A DNA stretch of 35,611 nucleotides from an uncultured Scytonema sp. GTDB lineage: Bacteria > Cyanobacteriota > Cyanobacteriia > Cyanobacteriales > Nostocaceae. The stretch spans positions 1 through 35,611 of the forward strand of contig CALMVQ010000122.1 in NCBI GenBank assembly GCA_937873135.1, written 5' to 3'. Below the pieces are notes generated by a model. It was given only the letters and a program-made list of their open reading frames with translations, did no database searches and was not told the DNA's origin. Numbering within the stretch: the stretch's first letter is position 1; each line of letters begins with the position of its first letter. A program made the position numbers and the translations under genes. Positions 25,283 to 33,045 of this stretch are shown in pieces.

Positions 25283-25453
25283 TTATGGAAGGTCTACAGT
25301 TATGGTTGTAGATGGAAGATCTACAGTCATGGTTGTAGATGGAAGATCTACAGTCATGGTTGTAGATGGAAGGTCTACAGTCATGGTTCTATTAGAGACG
25401 CTTAGGAGTTGTTCGTCATTCAATTCAGCCAACAGTTCTTGTTGATTAACCAT
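25283..25453 (-). CDS. RiPP precursor peptide with tandem nonapeptide cores
   Basis: A 56-residue gene: ATG at 25453, stop TAA at 25283-25285. The minus-strand sequence tcgaggaaaat directly precedes the ATG and supplies a good ribosome binding site. The leader (residues 1-21) starts MVNQQELLAEL and continues NDEQLLSVSN; the part LLAELNDEQL resembles the recognition sequence (LAELSEEAL) of cyanobactin precursors. After Arg22 come three full copies of TMTVDLPST and a final TITVDLP, at 25361-25387, 25334-25360, 25307-25333 and 25286-25306. The copies differ only by a silent GAC/GAT change and Met to Ile in the last. Each core unit has three Thr and one Ser and no Cys. The azoline-forming YcaO enzyme is encoded downstream on the same strand. 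The opposite strand is also open here, but that frame is only the antisense of the repeats. Precursor role is inferred from leader, repeats and context. Confidence 0.85.
   Translation of the reverse strand: MVNQQELLAELNDEQLLSVSNRTMTVDLPSTTMTVDLPSTTMTVDLPSTTITVDLP
25286..25387 (-). repeat. 27-bp tandem repeat, 3.8 copies (core-encoding)
   Basis: Units of 27 bp encode Thr-Met-Thr-Val-Asp-Leu-Pro-Ser-Thr. Copies 2 and 3 are identical at DNA level; copy 1 differs at one silent base; copy 4 is cut after Pro by the stop codon. Near-identity indicates recent expansion. Confidence 0.95.
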
Positions 25454-26080
25454 ATTTTCCTCGACTTAAGTGTAAGAATTGATTTGGGCTGTTTTTTTAT
25501 CAGCTCAGCTGATGTTACCACGACTGCCACTGTTGGAGTTCTAGTGATAAGCAATTCTGAATTAACGGGCGAGCGTTTTTATCTGGCGGGAGCGAGGACC
25601 GGAACTACCACACATGAGTCGTCACACTAACGTGCATCTATATTTTTCTTTATAAGAAATTTCTATCATAAGAGCGAAACTTTGTACAACAGTAGAGCAG
25701 CTTAGGACCAGCCCTTTCAAGGTGAACGTTTGTACTATATAAAAATCATGTTTTTAACCCGAATTTGGGATTTTGGCGATCGCTATCGCTTAATTTACAG
25801 TCCAAAAATCAGGAGTTTAATACATAGATTTTTTATTCAATTCCAGAAGATGGCTGAAATGCTGCAAAAATCGTGATAGTACATATGCTCACCTTGAAAG
25901 GGCTGGTTTTATAGCCTTGTTCTTACCGACGCTTCAATGTAAAGTTTTCTGACAGCATTCCACAATTCTGTGTGAGTTGATTGGTAGAGTTATGATGAAT
26001 CTAACATTATAGGCTTATAGGCTTTACAGACTTAAGGCAGTTTATTGTTCCATTGCTTGTTGCACCCTGAATTTAGAGAT
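25454..26080. other. Divergent control region with MITE
   Basis: 627 bases between the precursor gene (minus) and the TauD-like gene (plus). It must hold both promoters; no clear hexamer pairs were found. A plus frame at 25409-25630 overlaps the precursor start in antisense and lacks a ribosome binding site. A 201-bp MITE-like element lies at 25707-25907. Confidence 0.6.
25707..25907. mobile_element. 201-bp MITE-like element
   Basis: Terminal inverted repeats of 32 bp (25707-25738 and 25876-25907) match at 29 positions, the outer 19 bases perfectly (starting ACCAGCCCTTTCAAGGTGA). The interior is AT-rich with one HIP1 site and, near the right end, a plus frame FIQFQKMAEMLQKS followed by a stop, which may be the last residues of the parent transposase. 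No clear target duplication. A non-autonomous, deletion-derived IS is the best reading. Confidence 0.75.
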
Positions 26081-27001
26081 ATGGAGATACCTTTACCAGA
26101 ATCAGCACGAGTGGTTGTACCCTCTAAACTCGCGACCGATCTCCTTACAGCAGTTAAGAAGCTTCCACTATATGATGACAAGGCACTTTATGATGTAAAG
26201 CTACAAGCAGCAGTTCGCGAAGAAATCCGCACATCAACACCAGGTGATGGTTTTGACTGGTTGGTAGAAGAAATCCGCAAGCGGCTCATCCGAAAACCGT
26301 ATTGTGCATATGTGAGCGGACTCCAATTCGACGATCCTAACCTTCTGTTTTTCTCTTTAGCTGGAGCCTTCGGAGACATAGTCGATGATCCATACAACCC
26401 TTCATCGCGACTGGTGCGCGACCTTCAGCCATCAACAGACCGAGTTATTCCTGACGGTTGGGGTGTACTCAACGAACAGCTTCACACAGATAGCACCGAC
26501 TGGCCCCAGCCAAACGCTCTGACTTGCCTACACTGCATTCGACCAGATGATGATGGCGGTGGCCGCTCACGCTTATTGGATATAGACACACTACTTGCGG
26601 AGCTAGATAAACGTTTAGGCCAAGAAATGCTCAGGATTTTACATACCGAAGCCGTACCTTGGTGGATTGCCGATGAATTTGGCGGAGGTGTGTTAAGAAC
26701 GCCTGTATTGACTGCAAATAGTGTGCGCTGGTTACCCTACACAATCAAATTTGCGCTCGAAGAGAACCAGGAGTCTCTACCAGAGGCAATCTCAGCATCC
26801 CTTGGCGCTATGGAAAACGTTCTTAAAGAAGCTACAGGTATAATCGATTTTGCAATGGCTCCAGGGAGTCTCTGGTTTATAAACAATAAGCTCTCCCTGC
26901 ATAGTCGGACACCAGTCAAAAATCCCCAGGCATCTAAGCGTCTCGTTTTGCGAACAAAAATTCAGAATTCAAGCGGTTTCTATGCAAATACCCATCATTG
27001 A
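26081..27001 (+). CDS. TauD/TfdA-family Fe(II)/2-oxoglutarate oxygenase
   Basis: 306 residues from the ATG at 26081; a TTG at 26045 in the same frame would add 12 atypical residues. The iron triad is H135 and D137 (NEQLHTDSTDW) with distal H274 (KLSLHSRT); R287 or R291 (KRLVLRTK) would bind 2-oxoglutarate. CAYVSGLQFDDPNLLFFSLAGAFGDIV and DGGGRSRLLDIDTLL fit the clavaminate-synthase-like branch, which hydroxylates free or carrier-bound amino acids and peptides. The stop overlaps the next gene by 20 bp, so the two oxygenases are probably translated together. The location next to the precursor gene makes a tailoring role plausible but unproven; taurine dioxygenase activity is less likely because the usual TauD signature regions differ. 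Confidence 0.85.
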   Translation: MEIPLPESARVVVPSKLATDLLTAVKKLPLYDDKALYDVKLQAAVREEIRTSTPGDGFDWLVEEIRKRLIRKPYCAYVSGLQFDDPNLLFFSLAGAFGDIVDDPYNPSSRLVRDLQPSTDRVIPDGWGVLNEQLHTDSTDWPQPNALTCLHCIRPDDDGGGRSRLLDIDTLLAELDKRLGQEMLRILHTEAVPWWIADEFGGGVLRTPVLTANSVRWLPYTIKFALEENQESLPEAISASLGAMENVLKEATGIIDFAMAPGSLWFINNKLSLHSRTPVKNPQASKRLVLRTKIQNSSGFYANTHH

Positions 27002-27938
27002 CTTCAAACCCTTTATTGTTGGTGATACAGCCGCTCGCATAGCAGTTGCTCACCAAATCTCTTGCGCTGTCAATGAATTTGGATTTTTCTACCTGAAAAA
27101 TTATGGTGTACCCAATACTTTGGTAACTCAAGCCTTTGCACAAGCCAAATGGTTTTTTGCGCTACCGCAGGAGCAGAAAAACCAACTAGCTTGGAATCAA
27201 TACACCACTGCTGGCGGATATGAGGGTTTACAGCAGCAGAAGTTCACTGAGAAAGCGGATCTCAAGGAGGGATTTACTTTTGGACCAGAATTTGACTCAA
27301 AGGAACTTGCTATAGCCAGCGATCGTTTGCTTGATGCACCCAATGAATGGTCCCAAAATCAGACAGGGTTTCGTGAGGATCTGTTACAGTTTTTCGATGC
27401 TTGTCAACAAGCTACCTCGTCAGTACTGCAAGCATTTGCTCTTGCCTTGAAACTGCCGGAGTCTTACTTCACGAATTTCCATACCTCGAACAATTTTCTC
27501 ATGCGTTTACATCACTACCCAGTTCTTTCCCAACCTCCTGAACCAGGGCAAATTCGCTGTGGCGAACATAGTGATCTCGGCAGTGTTAGCTTGTTGTTTC
27601 AAGATGAAGTCGAGGGACTAGAGATTTGCACCACATGTGGGGAGTGGATTGCAGCTGTGTTCATCCCTGATACTGTTTTGGTACTTGTGGGAGAAATGAT
27701 AGAGCTATGGACCAACGATAAGTTTCGCTCTACAAAACACAGAGTATCAATTTTAACCAATTTTCTTACTGCCAAGCCAAGGTACTCGATTGGCTTTTTT
27801 GCAAATCCCAACTATGATGCTGAAATTACATGCATTGAGAGTTGCTTGGGCGTAAATGAATCTCCTAAGTATCCGCAGTTTAAAGCAGGTGAATATCTCA
27901 AGCACAAATATAGGGAAACATATAAGCATCTCCAATAG
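26982..27938 (+). CDS. Isopenicillin-N-synthase-like Fe(II)/2-oxoglutarate oxygenase
   Basis: 318 residues. DIOX_N part: MQIPIIDFKPF...ISCAVNEFGFFYLKNYGV. Jelly-roll core: iron ligands H196 and D198 (GEHSDLG) and H253 (STKHRV), 2-oxoglutarate residues R267 and S269 (RYSIGFF). The ATG lies inside the end of the TauD-like gene (20-bp overlap), a sign of translational coupling and joint function. It is a paralogue of the dioxygenase at 11310-12350 but clearly different in sequence. Candidate reactions are hydroxylation, desaturation or ring closure; the substrate is unknown and a peptide substrate is only suggested by the neighbourhood. Confidence 0.9.
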   Translation: MQIPIIDFKPFIVGDTAARIAVAHQISCAVNEFGFFYLKNYGVPNTLVTQAFAQAKWFFALPQEQKNQLAWNQYTTAGGYEGLQQQKFTEKADLKEGFTFGPEFDSKELAIASDRLLDAPNEWSQNQTGFREDLLQFFDACQQATSSVLQAFALALKLPESYFTNFHTSNNFLMRLHHYPVLSQPPEPGQIRCGEHSDLGSVSLLFQDEVEGLEICTTCGEWIAAVFIPDTVLVLVGEMIELWTNDKFRSTKHRVSILTNFLTAKPRYSIGFFANPNYDAEITCIESCLGVNESPKYPQFKAGEYLKHKYRETYKHLQ

Positions 27939-28072
27939 ACATCTGGTGAAAATTAATTATGCGTTCGTTCAAATCCTTGGTAAGGGCGAACAGCCTTTCG
28001 GGTGACTCTCGTGCCCCGCTAACGCAGCCCCTACATCATTTCTCGCTTATGTCTAATTTTCGGAAAATCATC

Positions 28073-28918
28073 TCAGACATCCTCGGAATTTGAAGCGGTT
28101 TTTCTCAAGGTATAAATGATGAAACTTAGCTTGCCAAGCAACTGGTAAATGCCCCAGTGGTAAAGTGCTGATGTGACTTCATAATTTGTCTGTCCTAACT
28201 CTGCAACAAACTTTTCTTTGGCATGAATCATTCGTGCAAGACGCATCAGCTCTCTTGTATAACGTCCCTCACGTTCTTCGTAGTATTGCGTTACCTCGCT
28301 GCCGATTGTCTGTCTCGAAAATATTTGCAATCCGGCATCTTTGAAACAATCTTCAACATACTCTAAAGACATGTTTTCAGACACAATACCCAGAGTATTG
28401 TAGATGCGTGCGGCCTCTTTGGTTTCCATGAGTTCGGTTGCATATGTAGTGAACAGAACCATGTTTCCGTTAGGCTTGAGAACACGCCCGCACTCCCTAA
28501 AGCCTTGCCCCAAAGAAGGCACTTGCTCCAGCGCGTCACGACACCAAATAAGGTCCAACGTAGCATCTTCAAAAGGGATGCTCTCCATGCTTCCTTTCGT
28601 GAAACTGACTTGCTCGGCTAAACCTTGCTTTGTAGCAGCATCACGTGCCATTTCTAGGAGGTCGTCCACAGGGTCAATGCCTTTGACCTGGAAATTGAAC
28701 CGTCGCGCCAACTCGCAAGTGTACTTTCCCGTCGCGCAGCCGACATCAAGCGCGGCAGAGCCAGCAATAAGATCAAGCTTCTCAACAAAATCATAGAGCA
28801 TTTCAGGCGGGCGCGGATGCAAACTTTGGTCGAGCTTCTCATACACTCCACCACCATGAGCAACACGGATATACTCATAAATTGTGTTCAGCTTTTCAGC
28901 ATTAACATTGTCAGTCAT
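28073..28918 (-). CDS. Class I SAM-dependent methyltransferase
   Basis: 281 residues. Motif I is LDVGCATGKYTCELA (about 58-72), followed by VKGIDPVDDLLEMA (acidic residue binding the SAM ribose), ATLDLIWCRDALEQVPSLGQGFRECGRVLKPNG (motifs II and III). The N-terminal part (YEYIRVAHGGGVYEKLDQSLHPRP) and the C-terminal helices are not typical of UbiE and may form the substrate lid. The gene converges on the two oxygenases with a 134-bp gap. Small-molecule or peptide O/N-methylation are possible; the place in the cluster suggests tailoring. Confidence 0.88.
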   Translation of the reverse strand: MTDNVNAEKLNTIYEYIRVAHGGGVYEKLDQSLHPRPPEMLYDFVEKLDLIAGSAALDVGCATGKYTCELARRFNFQVKGIDPVDDLLEMARDAATKQGLAEQVSFTKGSMESIPFEDATLDLIWCRDALEQVPSLGQGFRECGRVLKPNGNMVLFTTYATELMETKEAARIYNTLGIVSENMSLEYVEDCFKDAGLQIFSRQTIGSEVTQYYEEREGRYTRELMRLARMIHAKEKFVAELGQTNYEVTSALYHWGIYQLLGKLSFIIYTLRKTASNSEDV

Positions 28919-29223
28919 GAATCTCCTCTGTTCGGTTGCTCACAAGGTTGTTATCTAACATCAATAATTTAACAGCAATTACCTCATTGGGATAGTGGCT
29001 CTCACTATTTCATCAGTGTCATAGGTTCTCAAGGGAGATAATATTGGAGGACAGATTCCTCGATTTAGCAGGTCTATCTCTCATCTGAGCCTTATCTCCA
29101 ATTTTTCACCTGTTTATTCCGGTAAGTTTGGAAGGCCCGAAGTTGCATAGTGACTGAGTCACTATGCAACGGTATTTATATCGGGGATGAAAAACGACGC
29201 GAGCGGTTTTAACCGCCGTCAAA
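28919..29223. other. Gap between methyltransferase and IscB element, with palindrome
   Basis: About 305 bases. It contains a 29-bp near-perfect palindrome at 29142-29170 and, at about 29197-29223, the hairpin (gcggtt/aaccgc) that marks the right end of the IscB element. The left part should contain the methyltransferase promoter on the minus strand; none is obvious. Confidence 0.6.
29142..29170. repeat. 29-bp palindrome with 14-bp perfect arms
   Basis: gttgcatagtgact and agtcactatgcaac flank one central base (29156). It lies just outside the IscB element end. Such symmetry fits an operator for a dimeric regulator or a hairpin. No T-run follows on either side. Confidence 0.85.
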
Positions 29224-30541
29224 TTAAATCATATAGCCATAGCCATCTTTTGAGTGAATGAGCTTACAGTTTTTATAAGAAATTCCTTGTACTTTTTCAA
29301 ACTTGGTTGAGATGTTGAAACTTCCAGTGGCGCGAGTAGCGATTCTTCCAATGTACGTACCTATCTTTTTACCCTTTTTGACAGATGCTTTAACGATGTC
29401 GCCAGTCTGAAAACCAAAATGCACTTTTTTTCTAGAAGAATGCCGATAGGGAAACCAAACTTATCAGTACCACATGATTGCCTAGAACCATGTCCGGCGG
29501 CTTTAATTGTTAATACTTTCACACCCTTAATGTTGAGTTTTTCAGGTGTTGATTTACCTACACAACCTGCATCAATCCAATGAGTTTTTTCGAGGTTTTG
29601 AATTGTTCTGTTAAATTTAGTCAAACCGCCAGAACCTTTCTCTACTGGTATCCCAGTTGCTTTCAATGTCTCTAACAGCTTAAATCGAGTGGCATTAAAG
29701 CCGCAGTATCAGCCATTGGTTTTTTGGCTTGTATCAAGATTTTCTTTAACTTGTCTGGGTCTTTTTTGAGAAAATCTTTTAGATCCTTCGTCCCTTTCTT
29801 TAAGTTGCAAGCCTCACAACTTAAAGTCAGGTTCGAGATCCGATTAGAGCCGCCTTTTGCTCTTGGGTGAATATGTTCGACTTGCAATTTAAGTCCTGGT
29901 TTCCCGCAGTAGGCACAATCTCTACCCCATTTTTCAAGTAAGTACTGGCGGGTTTCATACCCGGCTAAAGTACCTTGTTGATACTCCTTGCCTTGTATTT
30001 CTGGATTTTGCAGAATTTGAGTATCGAATTTGACTAACTCTTGTGAAATAGCAGTGATGTTTGCATATTTACCTAACCTTTTGACCCAGGTGTCGATGTT
30101 GTGAACTCGGCTCATCAGGCTTGGTGGCAACCAACCCTCCCTACGTTGTTTAGGAGATGGCATCTTGTTCCCTTTCCTGAACCATTCGTGTTTTGGAGGT
30201 TGACGATAACGGGTTTTACGATTCCTTCTCGAACGGCGTAGTTGTCTACGAGATAACAAAGATTCTTTAATTGCAAAGCCTCTGTGTTGAAGTTCTGCTG
30301 CAAAGACAACAACGCCTGTGGTATCGTTGACAATTGCAATCCCAGTATGTTTTGCCCCAGGGTCAATTTTGATTCTCAGAGGTTGAACCGGTGCTTCTGG
30401 GCGAGATTCTTTGATTATTAAAGTGAATGGGAACCTACGAAAAATTGCAGCTTCACCATTTTTTAAAAGTTGTCTAGCTTGGGCTGGATGAATTGGATTT
30501 TGTGGTCTTTTATCGGTGTCGATCAAAAATACTTTGGACAT
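29224..30541 (-). pseudogene. iscB: IscB RNA-guided nuclease, two frameshifts
   Basis: From the ATG at 30541: the N-terminal PLMP part (MSKVFLIDTDKRPQNPIHPA), RuvC-I with D60 (RIKIDPGAKHTGIAIV), the Arg-rich bridge helix (RRQLRRSRRNRKTRYR, 98-113), RuvC-II with E168 (ISQELVKFD), and the HNH domain with CAYC, VEHIHP (H223) and CEAC. Then the frame shifts near 29698 (one base missing after DTAA) and goes on in a second frame with KATGIPVEKGSGGLTKFNR and RuvC-III (THWIDAGCVGKST). A second missing base near 29446 moves to a third frame, VHFGFQTGDIVKASVKKGKK...GSFNISTK...GISYKNCKLI, the target-adjacent-motif-binding part. All catalytic residues are preserved, so the gene died recently or the assembly has indels in this stretch. 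Confidence 0.88.
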
Positions 30542-30800
30542 AAAGTCCCTCCTTGCGGGTAATGTTAGCCTCGACGTTGATACAAGTCGGTATTTTCCAA
30601 ATAGCACTGTCTTAACCCTCTAAAACTTGTTAACTATCTGGTTACAGAGCTACAGACTGGCTGCGTATCCGTAGGTGTGAACTTAAACTCTTACTCGTAT
30701 CGGCTGCTTAAACTAGTTAAGCCGTCGGGTCAACTACTTTCTGAAAACCCTAAGACTTCAAGACAGGCTTGAAGCCCCGTGTCTTCAGACCGGGGTTGCT
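30542..30800 (-). ncRNA. Omega-RNA region of the IscB element
   Basis: The 260 bases directly upstream of iscB, read on the minus strand, are non-coding and rich in stems: CCCCG/CGGGG (arms at 30775-30779 and 30791-30795), then cttcaag/cttgaag near 30755-30775, then further pairs up to the gcaaggagg ribosome binding site of iscB. IscB omega-RNAs are encoded exactly here, with the guide at the 5' end derived from sequence outside the left end. The guide would therefore come from about 30796-30817, between the MATE stop codon and the element. Inferred from position and folding by eye. Confidence 0.6.
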
Positions 30801-30820
30801 GACGTCGCAATTTGCTTCTC

Positions 30821-32179
30821 TTATCTTGCTGGAAGGGGGATACTACCTTCCTCAACATCACTCTCAAACGTTTTGGGCAACTTCATTGCAAGCGTCACCA
30901 TTCTGAGTGCGACGAACAAAGATATAGCCAACCATAAGATATGGTTACTATCATACTTAATGGCGGCAAAATCCGCAGGTAAAAATCCCACCAAAAGAGC
31001 GGCTAAGCTAACATTGCGTAGGGTATACCCTTGAGCCAAGCCCAAGAAGTACCCATCCAGTGTGAAACCTATTGAACTACATATGAGGACGGGTAGCAAC
31101 CAGGGAACAAAAATATCAATGTTCTTGATGACTTCGGTGTGGTTGGTGAACAATCCAAAAATAGTATTGGGAAATAGCATACATACTCCGCTGAAAAACA
31201 GTCCCACCAGCAGAGCAGTTCCCACCGAAACAAGAGCCACGGGCTCTAACTGTTGTGAAGCTCCTTTTCCTTTAAAGTTTCCCACCAGAGTTTCTGTACC
31301 GAATCCCAGTCCTTCAACAAAATAGGTGCTCAAATTGCAGATCTGTGTGAGTAAAGCATTTTGAGCATAGATCATTGTCCCCATCTGTGCACTTTCGTAG
31401 TTAAACGTCAATGAGGCAAAGAGAATAACTAAATTGCTGATAAAGATGTTTCCATTGAGGGTTAAGGTGGATTTCATAGCTTTTGAGTCCCAAATTTTTC
31501 CAGCTACGGCTCGTACTTCAAGCCACTGGATTTCTTGGCACAAAAAAATTAATCCCACCAATAGAGACAGATATTGGCTTGTCGCATAGGACACTCCTGC
31601 CCCCATGCTTTCCCAGCCCAAATGGATAATAAACAGGTAGTCGAGTGCGATTTTGGCACCATTGCCAAGAACAGACAACACCACGACTAAGCTATTTTTC
31701 TCTTGTCCCAGAAACCAACCAATCAGGACAAAATTGAGTAAAATGGCAGGTGCTCCCCAAATCTGGGTGTTGAAATAGGCTCTACCTGAAGCTAATACCT
31801 CACTTGTGACATGCAGTAGGGCAAACCCCATCTCTCCCAAAGGGTACTGCAACAGCACGATTGCGATCCCCAGCACCAGAGCAATTAAACCATTTCGCAG
31901 TCCCACCAACAGGACGCCCTCGCGATCATCTCGTCCCACAGCTTGCGCTGTGACCCCAGTGGTACCCATTCGTAAAAATGTGAAAACCAGGTAGAGAAAG
32001 CTAAGCAGATTTCCAACTAGGGCGACTCCAACTAGGTGGTGGATTTCTGAGAGATGACCCAAGAAGATGACACTGACTAAATTGGCCAGTGGTATCATTA
32101 TATTCGACAGGACGTTGGCGATCGCCAGTTGGAAGTAGCGCGGGACGAAGTCATACTGGCGATTGAGCATCAGGTTCAT
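30821..32179 (-). CDS. MATE-family efflux transporter
   Basis: 452 residues with about 12 hydrophobic segments. The first half begins YFQLAIANVLSNIMIPLANLVSVIFLGHLSEI, with Pro and Asn-Leu in helix 1, followed by TTGVTAQAVGRDD, typical of the NorM/DinF group. The second half repeats the fold (STLTLNGNIFISNLVILFASLTF...QMGTMIYAQNALL). It exports organic compounds against Na+ or H+. The C-terminal tail (SDVEEGSIPLPAR) is soluble. Two Met codons near the start (1 and 4) are possible starts. The gene ends 18 bp before the IscB element. MATE exporters often accompany natural-product genes, but the product exported here is unknown. Confidence 0.92.
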   Translation of the reverse strand: MNLMLNRQYDFVPRYFQLAIANVLSNIMIPLANLVSVIFLGHLSEIHHLVGVALVGNLLSFLYLVFTFLRMGTTGVTAQAVGRDDREGVLLVGLRNGLIALVLGIAIVLLQYPLGEMGFALLHVTSEVLASGRAYFNTQIWGAPAILLNFVLIGWFLGQEKNSLVVVLSVLGNGAKIALDYLFIIHLGWESMGAGVSYATSQYLSLLVGLIFLCQEIQWLEVRAVAGKIWDSKAMKSTLTLNGNIFISNLVILFASLTFNYESAQMGTMIYAQNALLTQICNLSTYFVEGLGFGTETLVGNFKGKGASQQLEPVALVSVGTALLVGLFFSGVCMLFPNTIFGLFTNHTEVIKNIDIFVPWLLPVLICSSIGFTLDGYFLGLAQGYTLRNVSLAALLVGFLPADFAAIKYDSNHILWLAISLFVALRMVTLAMKLPKTFESDVEEGSIPLPAR

Positions 32180-33045
32180 AGATTTGAGCTACCAAAATCT
32201 ATACTCAATGAGAGTCTGTTTTTCATATTACTTTACATAATTATACAGAATTTGATTATACAGATAATCCTAGGCGAAGATCATCGATAGTCAATCGGTG
32301 AAAACTCTCAAAAAAGGGGAAGTATCCCGGATTGCTCATACCAATTCTGTATGAGGCTGCGCTATATTTTCCCGTAGGTGGGGCTATATGAACAAAGCGT
32401 GGCAAGTCAGACTAATAATTTGGCGCATCTTCATAAAGAAACGGTATCACAAGATCAAAAAATCATTCATTAAGAGCGACACAAGGAGTCGTTTATTTGA
32501 TACATAACTAGGCAAGATTAGAAAAAGGGTATCTTCTATGTATAAATTCGCTCTCCTCTGTTAAATCTAAACAGTTTTTTCTTGATAATTTGCTGAGAAC
32601 AATATTCTGTATTTACAGTAAAATCCGATTTGGCTCTCGGTAATCTTGAAAACATAGAGCTAACCGTAATGTTGTGATTCTCAGTTTTCGGTCTATTTCC
32701 ACAATTAAGCTTAAACCTGCATTAGATGTTACTGTTACCTCCTGGAAATTAACTACAACTAGGAATAACCTTGACTGTTCAAATGTGAACTGTTTTGGTA
32801 TAAGATCTGTTATTGCTGGATTAATAGTTTATAGCGCTTCTCAATTGGTTTAACTACAGCACTTTGAGGGGGCGAACAGCACGAGCGCTACTACAGTGTA
32901 TTACATCCAAACGAGAACTGCTAAAATGCCTAGTGTATATAAATTTTTGCAGTTTTTGACTTTTGACTTTTGACTTTTGACTTCCAAGGGAGGGACTGAC
33001 CCCTCTTTTTTAGATTTTGTGAGAAATCCGGGGTATCCGGTTACG
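32180..33045. other. Long intergenic region
   Basis: About 870 AT-rich bases without a supported gene, between the divergent MATE and JmjC genes. Holds the four-copy ttttgac tract (32954-32981). A minus frame at 32901-33155 is a shadow crossing that tract. Both divergent promoters should lie here. Confidence 0.6.
32954..32981. repeat. Heptameric short tandem repeat, 4 x ttttgac
   Basis: Four exact copies, the same unit and copy number as at 574-601, here about 140 bp before the JmjC gene. Confidence 0.9.

Larger units (their letters stand above)
29197..30803 (-). mobile_element. IscB element (IS200/IS605-related, no TnpA)
   Basis: Left end at about 30796-30803 with the hairpin CCCCG...CGGGG; right end near 29197-29223 with a gcggtt/aaccgc hairpin. 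Inside lie the omega-RNA region and a frameshifted iscB. No tnpA is present, so movement would need TnpA in trans. Ends are estimates from hairpins. Confidence 0.7.

Noticed and set aside
25096-25311. Plus-strand 71-codon ORF with GTG start
   Set aside because: Runs through both arms of the large inverted repeat and into the antisense of the core repeats; chance frame.
25286-25387. CRISPR array
   Set aside because: The 27-bp repeats are directly adjacent without spacers and encode a peptide in frame.
25263-25445. Plus-strand ORF with repeated MVVDGRSTV units
   Set aside because: It is the antisense of the core repeats of the minus-strand precursor. The minus frame has the ribosome binding site, a leader-like N-terminus and a neighbour YcaO gene on its strand; the plus frame has none.
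25409-25630. Plus-strand 73-codon ORF
   Set aside because: Overlaps the precursor start in antisense, no ribosome binding site, no family motif. The C-terminal part (LAGARTGTTTHESSH) looks somewhat protein-like but cannot be supported.
26081-27001. Taurine dioxygenase of the sulfur island
   Set aside because: Only the general TauD/TfdA iron triad is seen; sequence around it fits the clavaminate-synthase-like branch, and it is coupled to an IPNS-like gene rather than to a taurine transporter.
22253-28918. Canonical cyanobactin cluster
   Set aside because: The cyclodehydratase is PatD-like, but PatA/PatG-type subtilisin proteases, PatB/PatC and a prenyltransferase are absent from the window, and the core lacks Cys and the usual flanking recognition sequences.
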